DNA of 64,000 bases from CAYQLT01 sp964418425. GTDB taxonomy: Bacteria; Bacillota; Limnochordia; Limnochordales; Geochordaceae. The notes under the pieces were generated by a model. That model made no database searches. It was not told the origin of the DNA and saw only the letters and a program-made list of their open reading frames with translations. Made by a program: the position numbers and the translations under genes. Positions 25,733-33,724 of this stretch are shown here, in pieces. The stretch is taken from assembly GCA_964418425.1 (NCBI GenBank), contig CAYQLT010000012.1, positions 1 to 64,000 of the forward strand, read 5' to 3'. The first letter of the stretch is position 1. Every line of letters begins with the position of its first letter.

Positions 25733-27033
25733 ATGGCCCGGCAACGGGTGGTGGTATTGGGCGGTGGGCCCGGCGGAACCATGGTGGCCAACCATCTGGC
25801 TCGGCGCCTGCGCCCTTCCGTGGAAGGCGGCCGACTTGAGATTGTGCTGGTCACGGACTCGGACCGCCACGTCTACCAGCCCGGCTTTCTCTACGTCGCG
25901 CTGGGGCAGGCGCCTCTGGAAAGCTTCGAGCGGCCTCAGGCGCAGCTGCTGGCGCCGGGCGTGCGGCTGGTGGTGGATGCGGCCTGCGGCATCGACCCCA
26001 AGGGCTCCCGGATCCAGACGGCCAGCGGAGCATGGTACGGCTACGACTACCTGGTGCTCGCCACCGGAGCGCACCCGGACCCCGGGGCGGTGCCGGGGAT
26101 GGCGGAAGGCGCTCACACCTTCTACACTGCGGAGGGCGCGCTGCGGCTGAGGCGGGCCCTTGCGAAGTTGCAGCAGGGGCGCATCGTGCTCACCGTGGAC
26201 GTCCCCCACAAGTGTCCGGTGGCTCCCCTGGAGATGGCGCTGGGTCTGGAGAGCCTGCTTCGGCAAGACGGGCGCCGGGGCCAGGTGGAGATCGTCTACA
26301 CCTACCCCATCGGCCGCCTGCACTCCCTTCCTGCGGTCGCCGAATGGGCCGCAGACGAGTTCGAGCGCCGTGGCATCCGGTCGGAGACTTTCTTCAACGT
26401 GGAGCGGGTGGATCCCGATCTGCGCACGGTCCGCAGCGTCGAGGGAAGCGAATACCCCTACGATCTCCTTATCGCCGTGCCGCCCCACCGGGGCGCCCGG
26501 GTGATCCGGGATTCGGGGCTGGGGGACGAGCTGGGCTTCGTCCCCACCGACCGCCACACCCTTCGGGCCACCGGGCTGCCCAACGTCTATGGGGTGGGTG
26601 ACGCGACCGACCTGCCCGTGAGCAAGGCGGGCTCGACGGCCCACTACCAGGCCGAGGTGGTCGCGCAAAACCTGGTGGCCGAACTGGCCGGCGAGCCGCC
26701 TGTGGCCCGCTATGACGGGAAGGTGTTTTGCTTCATCGAGGCCGGCGACGGGCGGGGCAGCTACATCGAATTCAGCTACGAACGNNNNNNNNNNNNNNNN
26801 NNNNNNNNNNNNNNNNNNNNNNNNNNNNNNNNNNNNNNNNNNNNNNNNNNNNNNNNNNNNNNNNNNNNNNNNNNNNNNNNNNNNGCTTCATCGAGGCCGG
26901 CGACGGGCGGGGCAGCTACATCGAATTCAGCTACGAACGACCGCCTGAACCGGCGCGGCCCACGGCGTGGCTGCACTGGTTCAAGCGAGCCTACAACGAG
27001 CTGTACTGGTTGTCCGCCCGGGGGCTTCTATGA
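25733..27033 (+). CDS. SQR-like FAD-dependent oxidoreductase (split by an assembly gap)
   Basis: A flavoprotein of the sulfide:quinone oxidoreductase group. Dinucleotide-binding VVVLGGGPGGTMVANHLA (residues 6-23), LVLATGAHPDP (108-118) and NVYGVGDATDLP (284-295) bind FAD. Cys161 (VPHKCPVAPLE) and Cys333 (KVFCFIEAGDG) match redox Cys positions of SQR; Cys85 is a third. Bases 26785-26884 are N and the flanks are identical 55-bp copies. Collapsing gap plus one copy (155 bases) restores one frame and yields a 381-residue protein ending SARGLL at 27033. It probably oxidises sulfide or a persulfide and reduces quinone, feeding the oxidase upstream. Confidence 0.83.
26730..26784 (+). repeat. 55-bp copy left of assembly gap 1
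   Basis: Identical to 26885-26939. It sits inside the SQR-like gene and encodes CFIEAGDGRGSYIEFSYE. The exact 55-base length and position at both edges of an N run mark it as unmerged contig overlap and not a genomic repeat. Confidence 0.92.
26785..26884. other. Assembly gap of 100 N inside the SQR-like gene
   Basis: A run of exactly 100 N, the conventional placeholder for unknown length. The true gap is probably negative, because the flanks duplicate each other. Confidence 0.98.
26885..26939 (+). repeat. 55-bp copy right of assembly gap 1
   Basis: Identical to 26730-26784. The downstream reading frame (ending at 27033) continues from this copy. Confidence 0.92.
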
Positions 27034-27046
27034 AGGCAGGTGAACC

Positions 27047-27460
27047 ATGGTGAATCCCGTGGAACCCATCCCGGTATCGCATGACGGCTCGCAGCCAGCA
27101 GGGCCTCCTGCCAGCCGGAGCCCGGAAGGGTCGGAGAGCGACGGTCTTTCGGCCCTCAAGGCTCTGGTGGATTCCCTGGACGTCTCCGTAGTGGCACGGC
27201 TGGCCGGCCTGGTGGCAGTGGTGGGCGAGATGGTCGACGAGCTGATGGTGGCCAACCGGGAGCTGGTCAAGGGCGCGGCCCGGGCCGCGGGGGAGGCGGC
27301 CCGGCAGGTCGCCCGCACGGGCGAGCCCCCCACCCTCCGAACTCTCCTGGGGCTGGCCCGGGATCGGCGCACCCTGCTGGGCCTTGCCTTCGTGCTTCAT
27401 TTCGCCCGGGAACTGGGCGGTTACCTGGAAAGCCGGGCCCGGGGCATGGCCGGCACCTGA
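27047..27460 (+). CDS. DUF1641 protein
   Basis: A 137-residue protein of the DUF1641 family, often encoded next to SQR-like flavoproteins and formate dehydrogenase genes. An N-terminal Pro/Ser-rich tail (about 35 residues) precedes helices LVDSLDVSVVARLAGLVAVV and LGLARDRRTLLGLAFVLHFARELG, the second being the family hallmark. ATG lies 13 bases after the SQR-like stop, behind GGCAGGTG. Function is unknown; an accessory role at the membrane for the flavoprotein is inferred from context. Confidence 0.82.
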   Translation: MVNPVEPIPVSHDGSQPAGPPASRSPEGSESDGLSALKALVDSLDVSVVARLAGLVAVVGEMVDELMVANRELVKGAARAAGEAARQVARTGEPPTLRTLLGLARDRRTLLGLAFVLHFARELGGYLESRARGMAGT

Positions 27461-27511
27461 CGGTGGCCCGGGCAGGGGCGGCAGGGCCGGGCGGGGAATT
27501 GCGCGGCCGCG

Positions 27512-28063
27512 GTGAACGACGCGTCGCTCCCGGCAGACCGGCCTGCTGGCCGCTGCCTTCCGCAGCCACTGGCCCGCTGCACCGCTGCCGCCGTCTGTGC
27601 TGCGGGGGCAGCGGGGCTCTTGCGCGCCCTTGCCGGCGCCCCGTGGGTTCCGGAATTGGCGGCCCAGGCCCTCTTCGCCCGCATCCCCATGGCCTGGTTC
27701 CGGGTGCTGGTGGGTTTGCTGGGCTCATGGGCGAAATGGATGGCGCTGGCGGGCACGACGGCCGGGTATGTAGCTTTCGGCATCGCCTTCGGCGTCCTGG
27801 CGCTGCGCCTGGCTGATCGCTTGGGTCAGCAGGGTGCATGGCCGGTCTGGCAGGTGATGGCAGGTGGCGTGCTGGTGGGAGGGGCCCACTGGCTTGCCCT
27901 GCGTCTTTTTCTTACGCCCGCAGCCCTGGTACCGCAGCTGAGCGGGCCGCTGTCGGGGCCCGGGGGCCACCTGGCAGCCGACCTGGTGGCGGGGATTTTG
28001 TTCGTGGCCGTGCTGACGTCTCGAAGGCTCCCGGGCGATGGGGGCCGAATCTGCGGTTCCTGA
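27512..28063 (+). CDS. Predicted four-helix membrane protein
   Basis: A 183-residue protein with hydrophobic segments at about residues 22-42, 72-97, 112-131 and 152-168. The sequence around FARIPMAWFRVLVGLLGSWA resembles the membrane domain found at the N terminus of some sulfite-oxidase-like molybdoenzymes. No molybdopterin domain follows; the next gene is a Nudix hydrolase. It starts with GTG, 51 bases after the DUF1641 stop, without a clear ribosome site. It may be the anchor subunit of a two-gene enzyme or a remnant. No function is assigned. Confidence 0.6.
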   Translation: MNDASLPADRPAGRCLPQPLARCTAAAVCAAGAAGLLRALAGAPWVPELAAQALFARIPMAWFRVLVGLLGSWAKWMALAGTTAGYVAFGIAFGVLALRLADRLGQQGAWPVWQVMAGGVLVGGAHWLALRLFLTPAALVPQLSGPLSGPGGHLAADLVAGILFVAVLTSRRLPGDGGRICGS

Positions 28064-28066
28064 CGG

Positions 28067-28675
28067 ATGGGATCCTGCGCCTTGCCGTTTTCGTCGGTGG
28101 ATTACATCGCAGCCATTCGGGGCGCCCTGGCGGGCCGCCCGCCTCGGGAACTGGCAGCTGCAGGCGCGCGCCTGGCGGCTGTGCTGGTGCTGCTGTACAG
28201 GGTTCGGTGCGAAGATCATGTGGTGCTGACCCGCAGGACCGAGCGTGTGGAGTACCACAAGGGCCAGATTTCCCTCCCGGGAGGCGTGCAAGACCCGGAG
28301 GATGCCGGGCCGGTGGAGACGGCTCTGCGGGAATGCCGGGAGGAGATCGGGGTGCACCCCCAGGCGGTGGAGGTGTTGGGGCGCCTGGACGATGTGGTGA
28401 CCACCACAGGGTTTCGCATCACCCCGGTGGTGGGGGTCCTGCGGGAAAGCCCGTACCCCTTCTCCCCGAGCCCCGACGAGGTGGCGGAGATCCTGGAGGT
28501 GCCCATCGGCTGGCTGGCGGAGCCGGCCAACCTGTCTGTCCGCACCCGGGAGTGGAAGGGGCGGATCTACACAGACTACGCCTGGAACTTCCGGGGCCGG
28601 CTCATCTGGGGAGCCACGGGGCGCATCCTGAAGGCGCTCATCGAGCTCTTGCCCGCCCCTGTCCGCCCGGGCTGA
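28067..28675 (+). CDS. Nudix hydrolase, CoA pyrophosphatase-like
   Basis: A 202-residue Nudix protein. The Nudix box GGVQDPEDAGPVETALRECREEIGV (residues about 70-94, shown here in halves GGVQDPEDAG and ALRECREEIGV) has all catalytic Glu residues. The upstream KGQISLPGG matches the NudL/CoA pyrophosphatase group, which hydrolyses CoA or acyl-CoA pyrophosphate bonds. ATG at 28067 lies 3 bases after the preceding stop and has no good ribosome site; GTG within VDYIAAI is an alternative. Confidence 0.85.
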   Translation: MGSCALPFSSVDYIAAIRGALAGRPPRELAAAGARLAAVLVLLYRVRCEDHVVLTRRTERVEYHKGQISLPGGVQDPEDAGPVETALRECREEIGVHPQAVEVLGRLDDVVTTTGFRITPVVGVLRESPYPFSPSPDEVAEILEVPIGWLAEPANLSVRTREWKGRIYTDYAWNFRGRLIWGATGRILKALIELLPAPVRPG

Positions 28676-28818
28676 AAAGATAGGCCGGCCCACCCTCAAG
28701 ACCTGCCCCCTGCCCGGACCCACGCCGGCGCCCTTGTTCACGGGCGCATAGGGCGGCCCACCTCGCTCATAGGTTGGCGCACCGGAGTCCCAACGCGAAG
28801 CGAGGGCGATGGGGTTCG

Positions 28819-29724
28819 GTGCGGCGTATCGGCTCCCCAATCCGCCGACTTCGGCTGCCGCTGGTGGTGGTCTGGCTCCACGACCCTCCCTCCCTGGGCC
28901 CGTCCCGCGGCCTTCGAGCCGGCCTGATGTTGCTGGGGGGGCTGGGAATGGCGGTGGCGATGCTCTCCCGGCTGAGCGGGTGGCCGACGGCTTCCGTGGC
29001 CGAGACCCCCGCCCTGTCGTGGCCGTCCTGGAGGCGTCCCCCGGCCCCCTCCGCTCCCATGGCACCCCCTGCCTCTCCCCTCGCCGGCTGGATCGTCGCG
29101 GTCGACCCCGGCCACGGGGGAGCGGACGGCGGGGTGCGCCACGGGGACATGCTGGAGAAGGACGTAAACCTCGCCGTCGCTCAGAGCCTGCGGGACCTTC
29201 TGGAGCGGGCCGGAGCGAGGGTGGTCATGACCCGCTGGGACGATCAGGTGCCGCTGGAAGGGCCCCGCGCCGGCTTGAACCGGCGCCTCGCGCTGGCCGC
29301 CCAGGCGGAGGCGGCCATCTACGTGAGCATCCACGCCAACAGTTACCCTGACTCCCGGCAGTTTGGAGCCCAAACCTTCTTTGCCCCGAATTCGGGGGAA
29401 AGCCGTCGTCTGGCCACCCTCATCCAGCAGGAGCTGGTCGTCGCGCATCCGGAGAACTACCGCTCCGCCCTGGCCGCCGACTTCTACGTCTTGCGCAACA
29501 GCCCGTGTCCCGCCGTACTGGTGGAGGTGGGCTTCCTCTCCAATCCCGAGGACCGCCGGCGCCTGATCCTGCCCCAGTGGCAGGGGCGCCTGGCGGCGGC
29601 CATCCTGCGGGGCATGGAGCGCTTTGCCGAAGGGGAGACGCCCGAGCCCCGCCGGCCCACGCTGGCTCCTGTGGCGCCTCCGGCCGGCTTCATCCCCGAC
29701 ATCTACCCCAACGAACCGCGCTGA
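28819..29724 (+). CDS. cwlD: N-acetylmuramoyl-L-alanine amidase, CwlD-like
   Basis: A protein of about 301 residues with an N-terminal membrane anchor or signal (about residues 33-52) and a C-terminal Amidase_3 domain. It cleaves the amide between muramic acid and the stem peptide. Zinc ligands and catalytic residues: His in VDPGHGGADGG, Glu in LEKDVNLAVA, His in YVSIHANSY and Glu in AVLVEVGFLSNPEDR. The start is uncertain: GTG at 28819 after GAGGGCGATGGGG, or TTG at 28774. CwlD homologues make muramic lactam in spore cortex, consistent with a Bacillota host. A paralogue is at 39956-40870. Confidence 0.85.
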   Translation: MRRIGSPIRRLRLPLVVVWLHDPPSLGPSRGLRAGLMLLGGLGMAVAMLSRLSGWPTASVAETPALSWPSWRRPPAPSAPMAPPASPLAGWIVAVDPGHGGADGGVRHGDMLEKDVNLAVAQSLRDLLERAGARVVMTRWDDQVPLEGPRAGLNRRLALAAQAEAAIYVSIHANSYPDSRQFGAQTFFAPNSGESRRLATLIQQELVVAHPENYRSALAADFYVLRNSPCPAVLVEVGFLSNPEDRRRLILPQWQGRLAAAILRGMERFAEGETPEPRRPTLAPVAPPAGFIPDIYPNEPR

Positions 29725-29738
29725 GGTCAGGGCTCGGC

Positions 29739-31265
29739 TCACAGCACCTGCAGGGTTCGCAAGCCGGGGTCCCGAGGCCCTGACACGGAAAGCTCCGCCT
29801 CCCGAACCAGCATCAGCTGGCTGACGGCGGCGGCGCTGATACGCTCCCCGGGGCACAGGATGGGGATGCCGGGCGGATAACAGGCCACCATTTCCGCGCT
29901 GACGGCGCCTTCAGCCTGCTCCAGCGCCAGGGGCCGGGAGCGGGCGAAGAAAGCCTCCCGGGGCAAGACCTCCAGTTCGGGAAGAGGCAGGGGCCTGCTG
30001 GCCACCCGGGCTGCCGCCACCAGCCGCTCCAATCGGGCCGACCGGTACGAGCCGGCGTGTCGGGCCACGTACTGCAAAGCCCGGGCCAGCCGCTCCAGCT
30101 CTTCGGACGTGTTGCCGAAACCCACGATGAACAGCACGTTGAGCAGGTCTGACATCTCGGCCTGCAGCGGCCCCACATCCCGCAGCAGGCCCTCCACCAC
30201 GTGCCCGGTCAGCCCCAGGGGCCACACTCCCACGGTCACCTTGGTGGGGTCCAGCCCCACCGCACCCGGCCGCCGGGCCCGCTCGGGCCCGAAGGTTTGC
30301 AGCCCGTCGACGCCTTCGATGCGGGTCCGAAGCTCGTGGGCCAGCTCCAGGGCGCGCCCGAGCAGCTGGCGGCCCGACGTGGCCATCTGCATGCGGGCCA
30401 CGTCAATGGACGCCATCAGCAGGTACGAGGCGCTGGTGCTCTGCAAAAGGCGCAGCACCGCACGCACCCGAGCCGGGTCGATGCGCTCTCCCCGCAGGTG
30501 CAGGATGGACGCCTGGGTGAAACCTCCCAGCATCTTGTGAACTCCCTGGGTGCAGGCGTCCGCGCCGGCAAGAAGGGACGGCAGGGGCAGCTCTTCGTGG
30601 AACCCCAGGTGGGGGCCATGGGCTTCGTCCACCAGCAGAACTTTCCCCCGGCGGTGAACCTCCTCGGCGATGGCGGCGATGTCTGCCACGAACCCGTGAT
30701 AGGTGGGACTCACCAGCACCACGGCTCGGGCATCGGGGTGCCGGTCCAGCGCCCCGGCCACTGCCTGCGGGCTTACCCCCATGGGGATGCCGAAGTCGGG
30801 GTCGACCTCGGGCTGCACGAAGATGGGCGCCGTGCCGCTGAGGATGATGGCCGAGAGGATGGACTTGTGGACGTTGCGCGCCACGATGATCTTGTCCTTG
30901 GGCTCGCAGGCCGCCAGGATCATGGCCTGGACGCCCACTGTGCTGCCGTTGATGAGGAAGAAGGAATGGTCGGCCCCGAAGGCCTCGGCGGCAAGCTCCT
31001 GGGCGCGGCGGATGGGGCCCGAAGGCTGGTGGAGGTCGTCAAGCCCGGGAACCCCGGTGACGTCCAGAGCGAAGACGCTGTCGCCCAAAAGCTCCCGCAG
31101 CCGCCAGTCTGCGCCGTGCCCGCCCCGATGACCGGGCATGTGAAAGCGGGTCACGCCCTGCCGCCGGTAGGCGACCATGGCATCCAGCAGAGGGGTCTGT
31201 GCCTGCTTGCGCAGGTCATAGGCCGGCGGGCGGTCCAGGATGACGCTCAAGTGGCATGCCCCCAT
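29739..31265 (-). CDS. speA: PLP-dependent Orn/Lys/Arg decarboxylase (SpeA type)
   Basis: A 508-residue aminotransferase-fold decarboxylase of the Bacillus SpeA/Cad family. Signatures: TRFHMPGHRGG near the N terminus, FFLINGSTVGVQAMILA, the PLP Asp and Lys regions LLVDEAHGPHLGFH and TQGVHKMLGGFTQAS (the Lys after His), and a C-terminal domain with CYPPGIPILCPGE. It decarboxylates arginine, lysine or ornithine; the substrate cannot be told from sequence alone. It converges on the upstream amidase with a 14-base gap. The window also has a pyruvoyl arginine decarboxylase (54751-55209). Confidence 0.88.
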   Translation of the reverse strand: MGACHLSVILDRPPAYDLRKQAQTPLLDAMVAYRRQGVTRFHMPGHRGGHGADWRLRELLGDSVFALDVTGVPGLDDLHQPSGPIRRAQELAAEAFGADHSFFLINGSTVGVQAMILAACEPKDKIIVARNVHKSILSAIILSGTAPIFVQPEVDPDFGIPMGVSPQAVAGALDRHPDARAVVLVSPTYHGFVADIAAIAEEVHRRGKVLLVDEAHGPHLGFHEELPLPSLLAGADACTQGVHKMLGGFTQASILHLRGERIDPARVRAVLRLLQSTSASYLLMASIDVARMQMATSGRQLLGRALELAHELRTRIEGVDGLQTFGPERARRPGAVGLDPTKVTVGVWPLGLTGHVVEGLLRDVGPLQAEMSDLLNVLFIVGFGNTSEELERLARALQYVARHAGSYRSARLERLVAAARVASRPLPLPELEVLPREAFFARSRPLALEQAEGAVSAEMVACYPPGIPILCPGERISAAAVSQLMLVREAELSVSGPRDPGLRTLQVL

Positions 31266-31348
31266 TTCCTGGCCGTGAGGTCCTGGGAACCGACCACCAG
31301 GCTATGCCGGGAGCCCGCCGAAGTGCGCGACTCTGGGGCGGCTGAACC

Positions 31349-31771
31349 CTACTCGCCCATCACCTTGATGATCACGCGCTTCGGCCTTTGTCCGTCGAAC
31401 TCCGCATAGTACACCTGCTGCCACGGCCCCAGATCCAGGCGGCCGCCGGTGACCGGGAGCAGAACCTGGTGGTGCACCAAAAGGTTTTTCAGGTGGGCGT
31501 CACCGTTGGTCTCGCCGGTGCGGTGGTGGCGGTAGTCGGGGCGGTACGGGGCGAGCCTTTCCAGCCACTCGTCGATATCCTGCAAAAGCCCGTCTTCGGC
31601 GTCGTTGACCCAGACGCCGGCGGTGATGTGCATCGCGGAGACCAGCACCATGCCTTCCTGGATCCCGCTCGCCCGCACCGCCCGGGCGACACGGTCGGTG
31701 ATGTTGATGTACTCTCGCTTGCTCTTGGTGTGAAAAGTCAGATACTCCGTGTGAAACTTCACCGCCTCCAT
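31349..31771 (-). CDS. YjbQ/UPF0047-family protein
   Basis: A 140-residue UPF0047 protein. Family motifs: VLVSAMHITAGVWVNDAEDG, the His-rich YRPDYRHHRTGETNGDAHLKN and GPWQQVYYAEFDGQRPKRV. YjbQ proteins have secondary thiamine-phosphate synthase activity when over-produced, but their true role is unsettled. ATG at 31771 has AGGAAGGGAG immediately before; the upstream codons of the long open frame are not family-like. Next to the decarboxylase gene, 83 bases away, on the same strand. Confidence 0.88.
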   Translation of the reverse strand: MEAVKFHTEYLTFHTKSKREYINITDRVARAVRASGIQEGMVLVSAMHITAGVWVNDAEDGLLQDIDEWLERLAPYRPDYRHHRTGETNGDAHLKNLLVHHQVLLPVTGGRLDLGPWQQVYYAEFDGQRPKRVIIKVMGE

Positions 31772-31879
31772 CTCCCTTCCTGCGACGGACTCCATCCCCG
31801 TCAGGGCCGGCCCGATCCCGTGCCGGATCCCGGCCCCCTCAGGGTTCGGCCGTTTCGGAGTATACTCCCCCGGAGGTGC

Positions 31880-32491
31880 ATGCGCGTGGCCAGGGAGACG
31901 GGTTCGGGTACGGGTAGGGAGACCTCGGCAAGCCCGCAACGGCCTGCTTCCGGCGTGTTCGGCAACGTCCAGGTCGGACGGCTTCGGGAGACGGCTGTTG
32001 CGGCATCGGCCGATCCGTCCCGGGCGGTGCTGGAGGTCCAGATGGACGGGACGTGGAGCCTGCAGGAGGGGCAGCCCCAGTTTTCAGCCGTGGTGCCGGT
32101 TCCCGCCGTAGGTAGCGTGGAGCTGGCCGCCGACTTCCCGCCGCCCCTGGGCGGATGGGGGCGCTCGCCGAGCCCCGTGCAGTATTGCCTGTACGGTGCG
32201 ACCGCCTGCTTTTTGTCCACTTTCGCCGTGGTGGCCGCCCTGGAGGGGGTGCGCCTCCACAGCCTCCGGGTACGCTGCTCGGCAAGGCTCAACCTCCAGC
32301 GCTTCTTGGGGGTGGGGGACGCTCCCGTGGTGGAGAGCCTCAAGTGGACCGTTTTGGCGGAGGCCGACGTGGGCGACGAAGAGCTGGAGCGTTTGCGGGT
32401 GCTGGCCGAGGAGCGCTGTCCGGCCACCTGGTGTTTGCAGAATCGGGTGCCAGTGACCTCTGAGGTACGACGGCCGTCGCCGTCCGGCTGA
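31880..32491 (+). CDS. OsmC-family protein
   Basis: A 203-residue OsmC/YhfA-like protein. The first Cys helix region reads QYCLYGATACFLSTFAVVAALEG and the second redox region ERCPATWCLQN, the expected place of the resolving Cys. OsmC/Ohr proteins reduce organic peroxides with a Cys pair; many relatives are uncharacterised. The N-terminal 70 residues are longer than usual. ATG at 31880 follows GGAGGTG closely; GTG at 31886 has better spacing. Divergent from YjbQ across 108 bp. Confidence 0.78.
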   Translation: MRVARETGSGTGRETSASPQRPASGVFGNVQVGRLRETAVAASADPSRAVLEVQMDGTWSLQEGQPQFSAVVPVPAVGSVELAADFPPPLGGWGRSPSPVQYCLYGATACFLSTFAVVAALEGVRLHSLRVRCSARLNLQRFLGVGDAPVVESLKWTVLAEADVGDEELERLRVLAEERCPATWCLQNRVPVTSEVRRPSPSG

Positions 32492-32504
32492 GACGCGGCG
32501 ACCG

Positions 32505-32559
32505 TTGCCCCCGGCGTCGTGCTTGCCGGCGCCGACATCAGCCGGCCCGGCCCGAAAGC
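32505..32559 (+). repeat. 55-bp copy left of assembly gap 2
   Basis: Identical to 32660-32714. Located between the OsmC and PHP genes, at the PHP 3' end. Confidence 0.92.
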
Positions 32560-32659
32560 NNNNNNNNNNNNNNNNNNNNNNNNNNNNNNNNNNNNNNNNN
32601 NNNNNNNNNNNNNNNNNNNNNNNNNNNNNNNNNNNNNNNNNNNNNNNNNNNNNNNNNNN
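32560..32659. other. Assembly gap of 100 N
   Basis: Exactly 100 N between two identical 55-bp flanks; probably no sequence is missing. Removing it leaves OsmC and PHP genes convergent about 46 bases apart. Confidence 0.98.
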
Positions 32660-32714
32660 TTGCCCCCGGCGTCGTGCTTGCCGGCGCCGACATCAGCCGG
32701 CCCGGCCCGAAAGC
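32660..32714 (+). repeat. 55-bp copy right of assembly gap 2
   Basis: Identical to 32505-32559. It contains the stop codon and last codons of the PHP gene read on the minus strand. Confidence 0.92.
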
Positions 32715-33724
32715 AACCAGAAGGGCTGGGACCAGGCGGCCCGGCCGTCCGGGAGCTCCACCTCCACCCGCACGAAGGGCTCGTCTCCTCGCAGGCGATA
32801 CATCGCCTCCGGGCCGCGGGACGCCTGCAAGAGCTGCAGCCCCGCCCCCAGGAACCGGATGGTGGCAGACGGGTGGGTGCGCACCCGGACCGCGGGAGGG
32901 TCCAGCGCCGCGAACTCGGCTTCGGCTCCCGTGCTGGCGTAAAAACAGCCGCAGGCCAGCGCCCGGCGCAGCGCGCCGGCAGCCTGTTGGCTTGAACCGA
33001 AAGCCGCCCACACGCCGTCGCCCTGGACCTGTCCTTGCCGGGAGGAGCCGGGATCGGGTGGGGGTTTCGGGTGTGCGGCGGGGCAGGGTAGCCCCACCAC
33101 CACCCAGGCTCGCCCGATCTGCTCGGCACGGTGGCTGTCGTCAACCGCCACGGCCCACAGGGGTGAGGCGGCGCCCCGCCGGGTGAGGGCCCCGTCCCAG
33201 AGGGCGACGCTTTTGTCCACGGGGGAGTGGTGGTTGACGATCTCCATCAGCGTGATGCGGGGATCCAGGAGCTCTTCCACAGCCCACCGCCCCGTTCCCA
33301 GGTTTCCGGGCCAGGCCGGGTGGCAGGCAGCGGCCAGCCCCCCTTCTTCAGCCGTCGCCTGCAGACGGGCGGCCAGCGGCTGGCGGCCGGGAAGCGGCCG
33401 CTGCACGAAAAGCCGCAGCAGGTGAGGGCCCAGAGGGCGGAAGGGACGGGGTAGGGTGCTCTCCTCGCCCGGCAGCACCAGGCAGCCGTCCAGAAAGTGC
33501 GCGGGGGTCTGCGGCACCCGATCGTGGTCGGTGATGAAGACGAACGCGAAGCCCCGCCCGGCATACGCCCGCACCGCCTGCTCAGGGCTCAGGCGGCCGT
33601 CCGAGCGGGTCGTGTGCAGGTGGAGCTGCCCCTTGACCCAAAGGGCCCGAGCGGCTTCCCCCGATGCGCCGTCACAGGCGGGCCGGTAGGGGTCGGCCAG
33701 CGCCGCGGGCCTGTGGCACGTCAA
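32693..33724 (-). CDS. PHP-domain metal-dependent phosphoesterase-like protein
   Basis: A 343-residue PHP protein. Metal-binding motifs appear in order: HLHTTRSDG (residues about 35-43), FITDHDRVP, LPGEE, AACHPAW, and AVAVDDSH. The C-terminal 90 residues are beta-rich and may be an accessory domain. It hydrolyses a phosphoester or acts as a nuclease-like enzyme; relatives are 3',5'-bisphosphate nucleotidases and histidinol-phosphatase-like proteins. TTG at 33724 overlaps the stop of the HAD-MutY gene (TTGA), with GAAGAGG nine bases before. Its 3' end lies in the duplicated 55-bp copy by gap 2 but is complete. Confidence 0.82.
   Translation of the reverse strand: MTCHRPAALADPYRPACDGASGEAARALWVKGQLHLHTTRSDGRLSPEQAVRAYAGRGFAFVFITDHDRVPQTPAHFLDGCLVLPGEESTLPRPFRPLGPHLLRLFVQRPLPGRQPLAARLQATAEEGGLAAACHPAWPGNLGTGRWAVEELLDPRITLMEIVNHHSPVDKSVALWDGALTRRGAASPLWAVAVDDSHRAEQIGRAWVVVGLPCPAAHPKPPPDPGSSRQGQVQGDGVWAAFGSSQQAAGALRRALACGCFYASTGAEAEFAALDPPAVRVRTHPSATIRFLGAGLQLLQASRGPEAMYRLRGDEPFVRVEVELPDGRAAWSQPFWLLSGRAG

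Noticed and set aside
25733..27043. True frameshift or pseudogene in the SQR-like gene
   Set aside because: Collapsing the duplicated 55-bp edges and the N run restores a single frame, so it is an assembly artefact.
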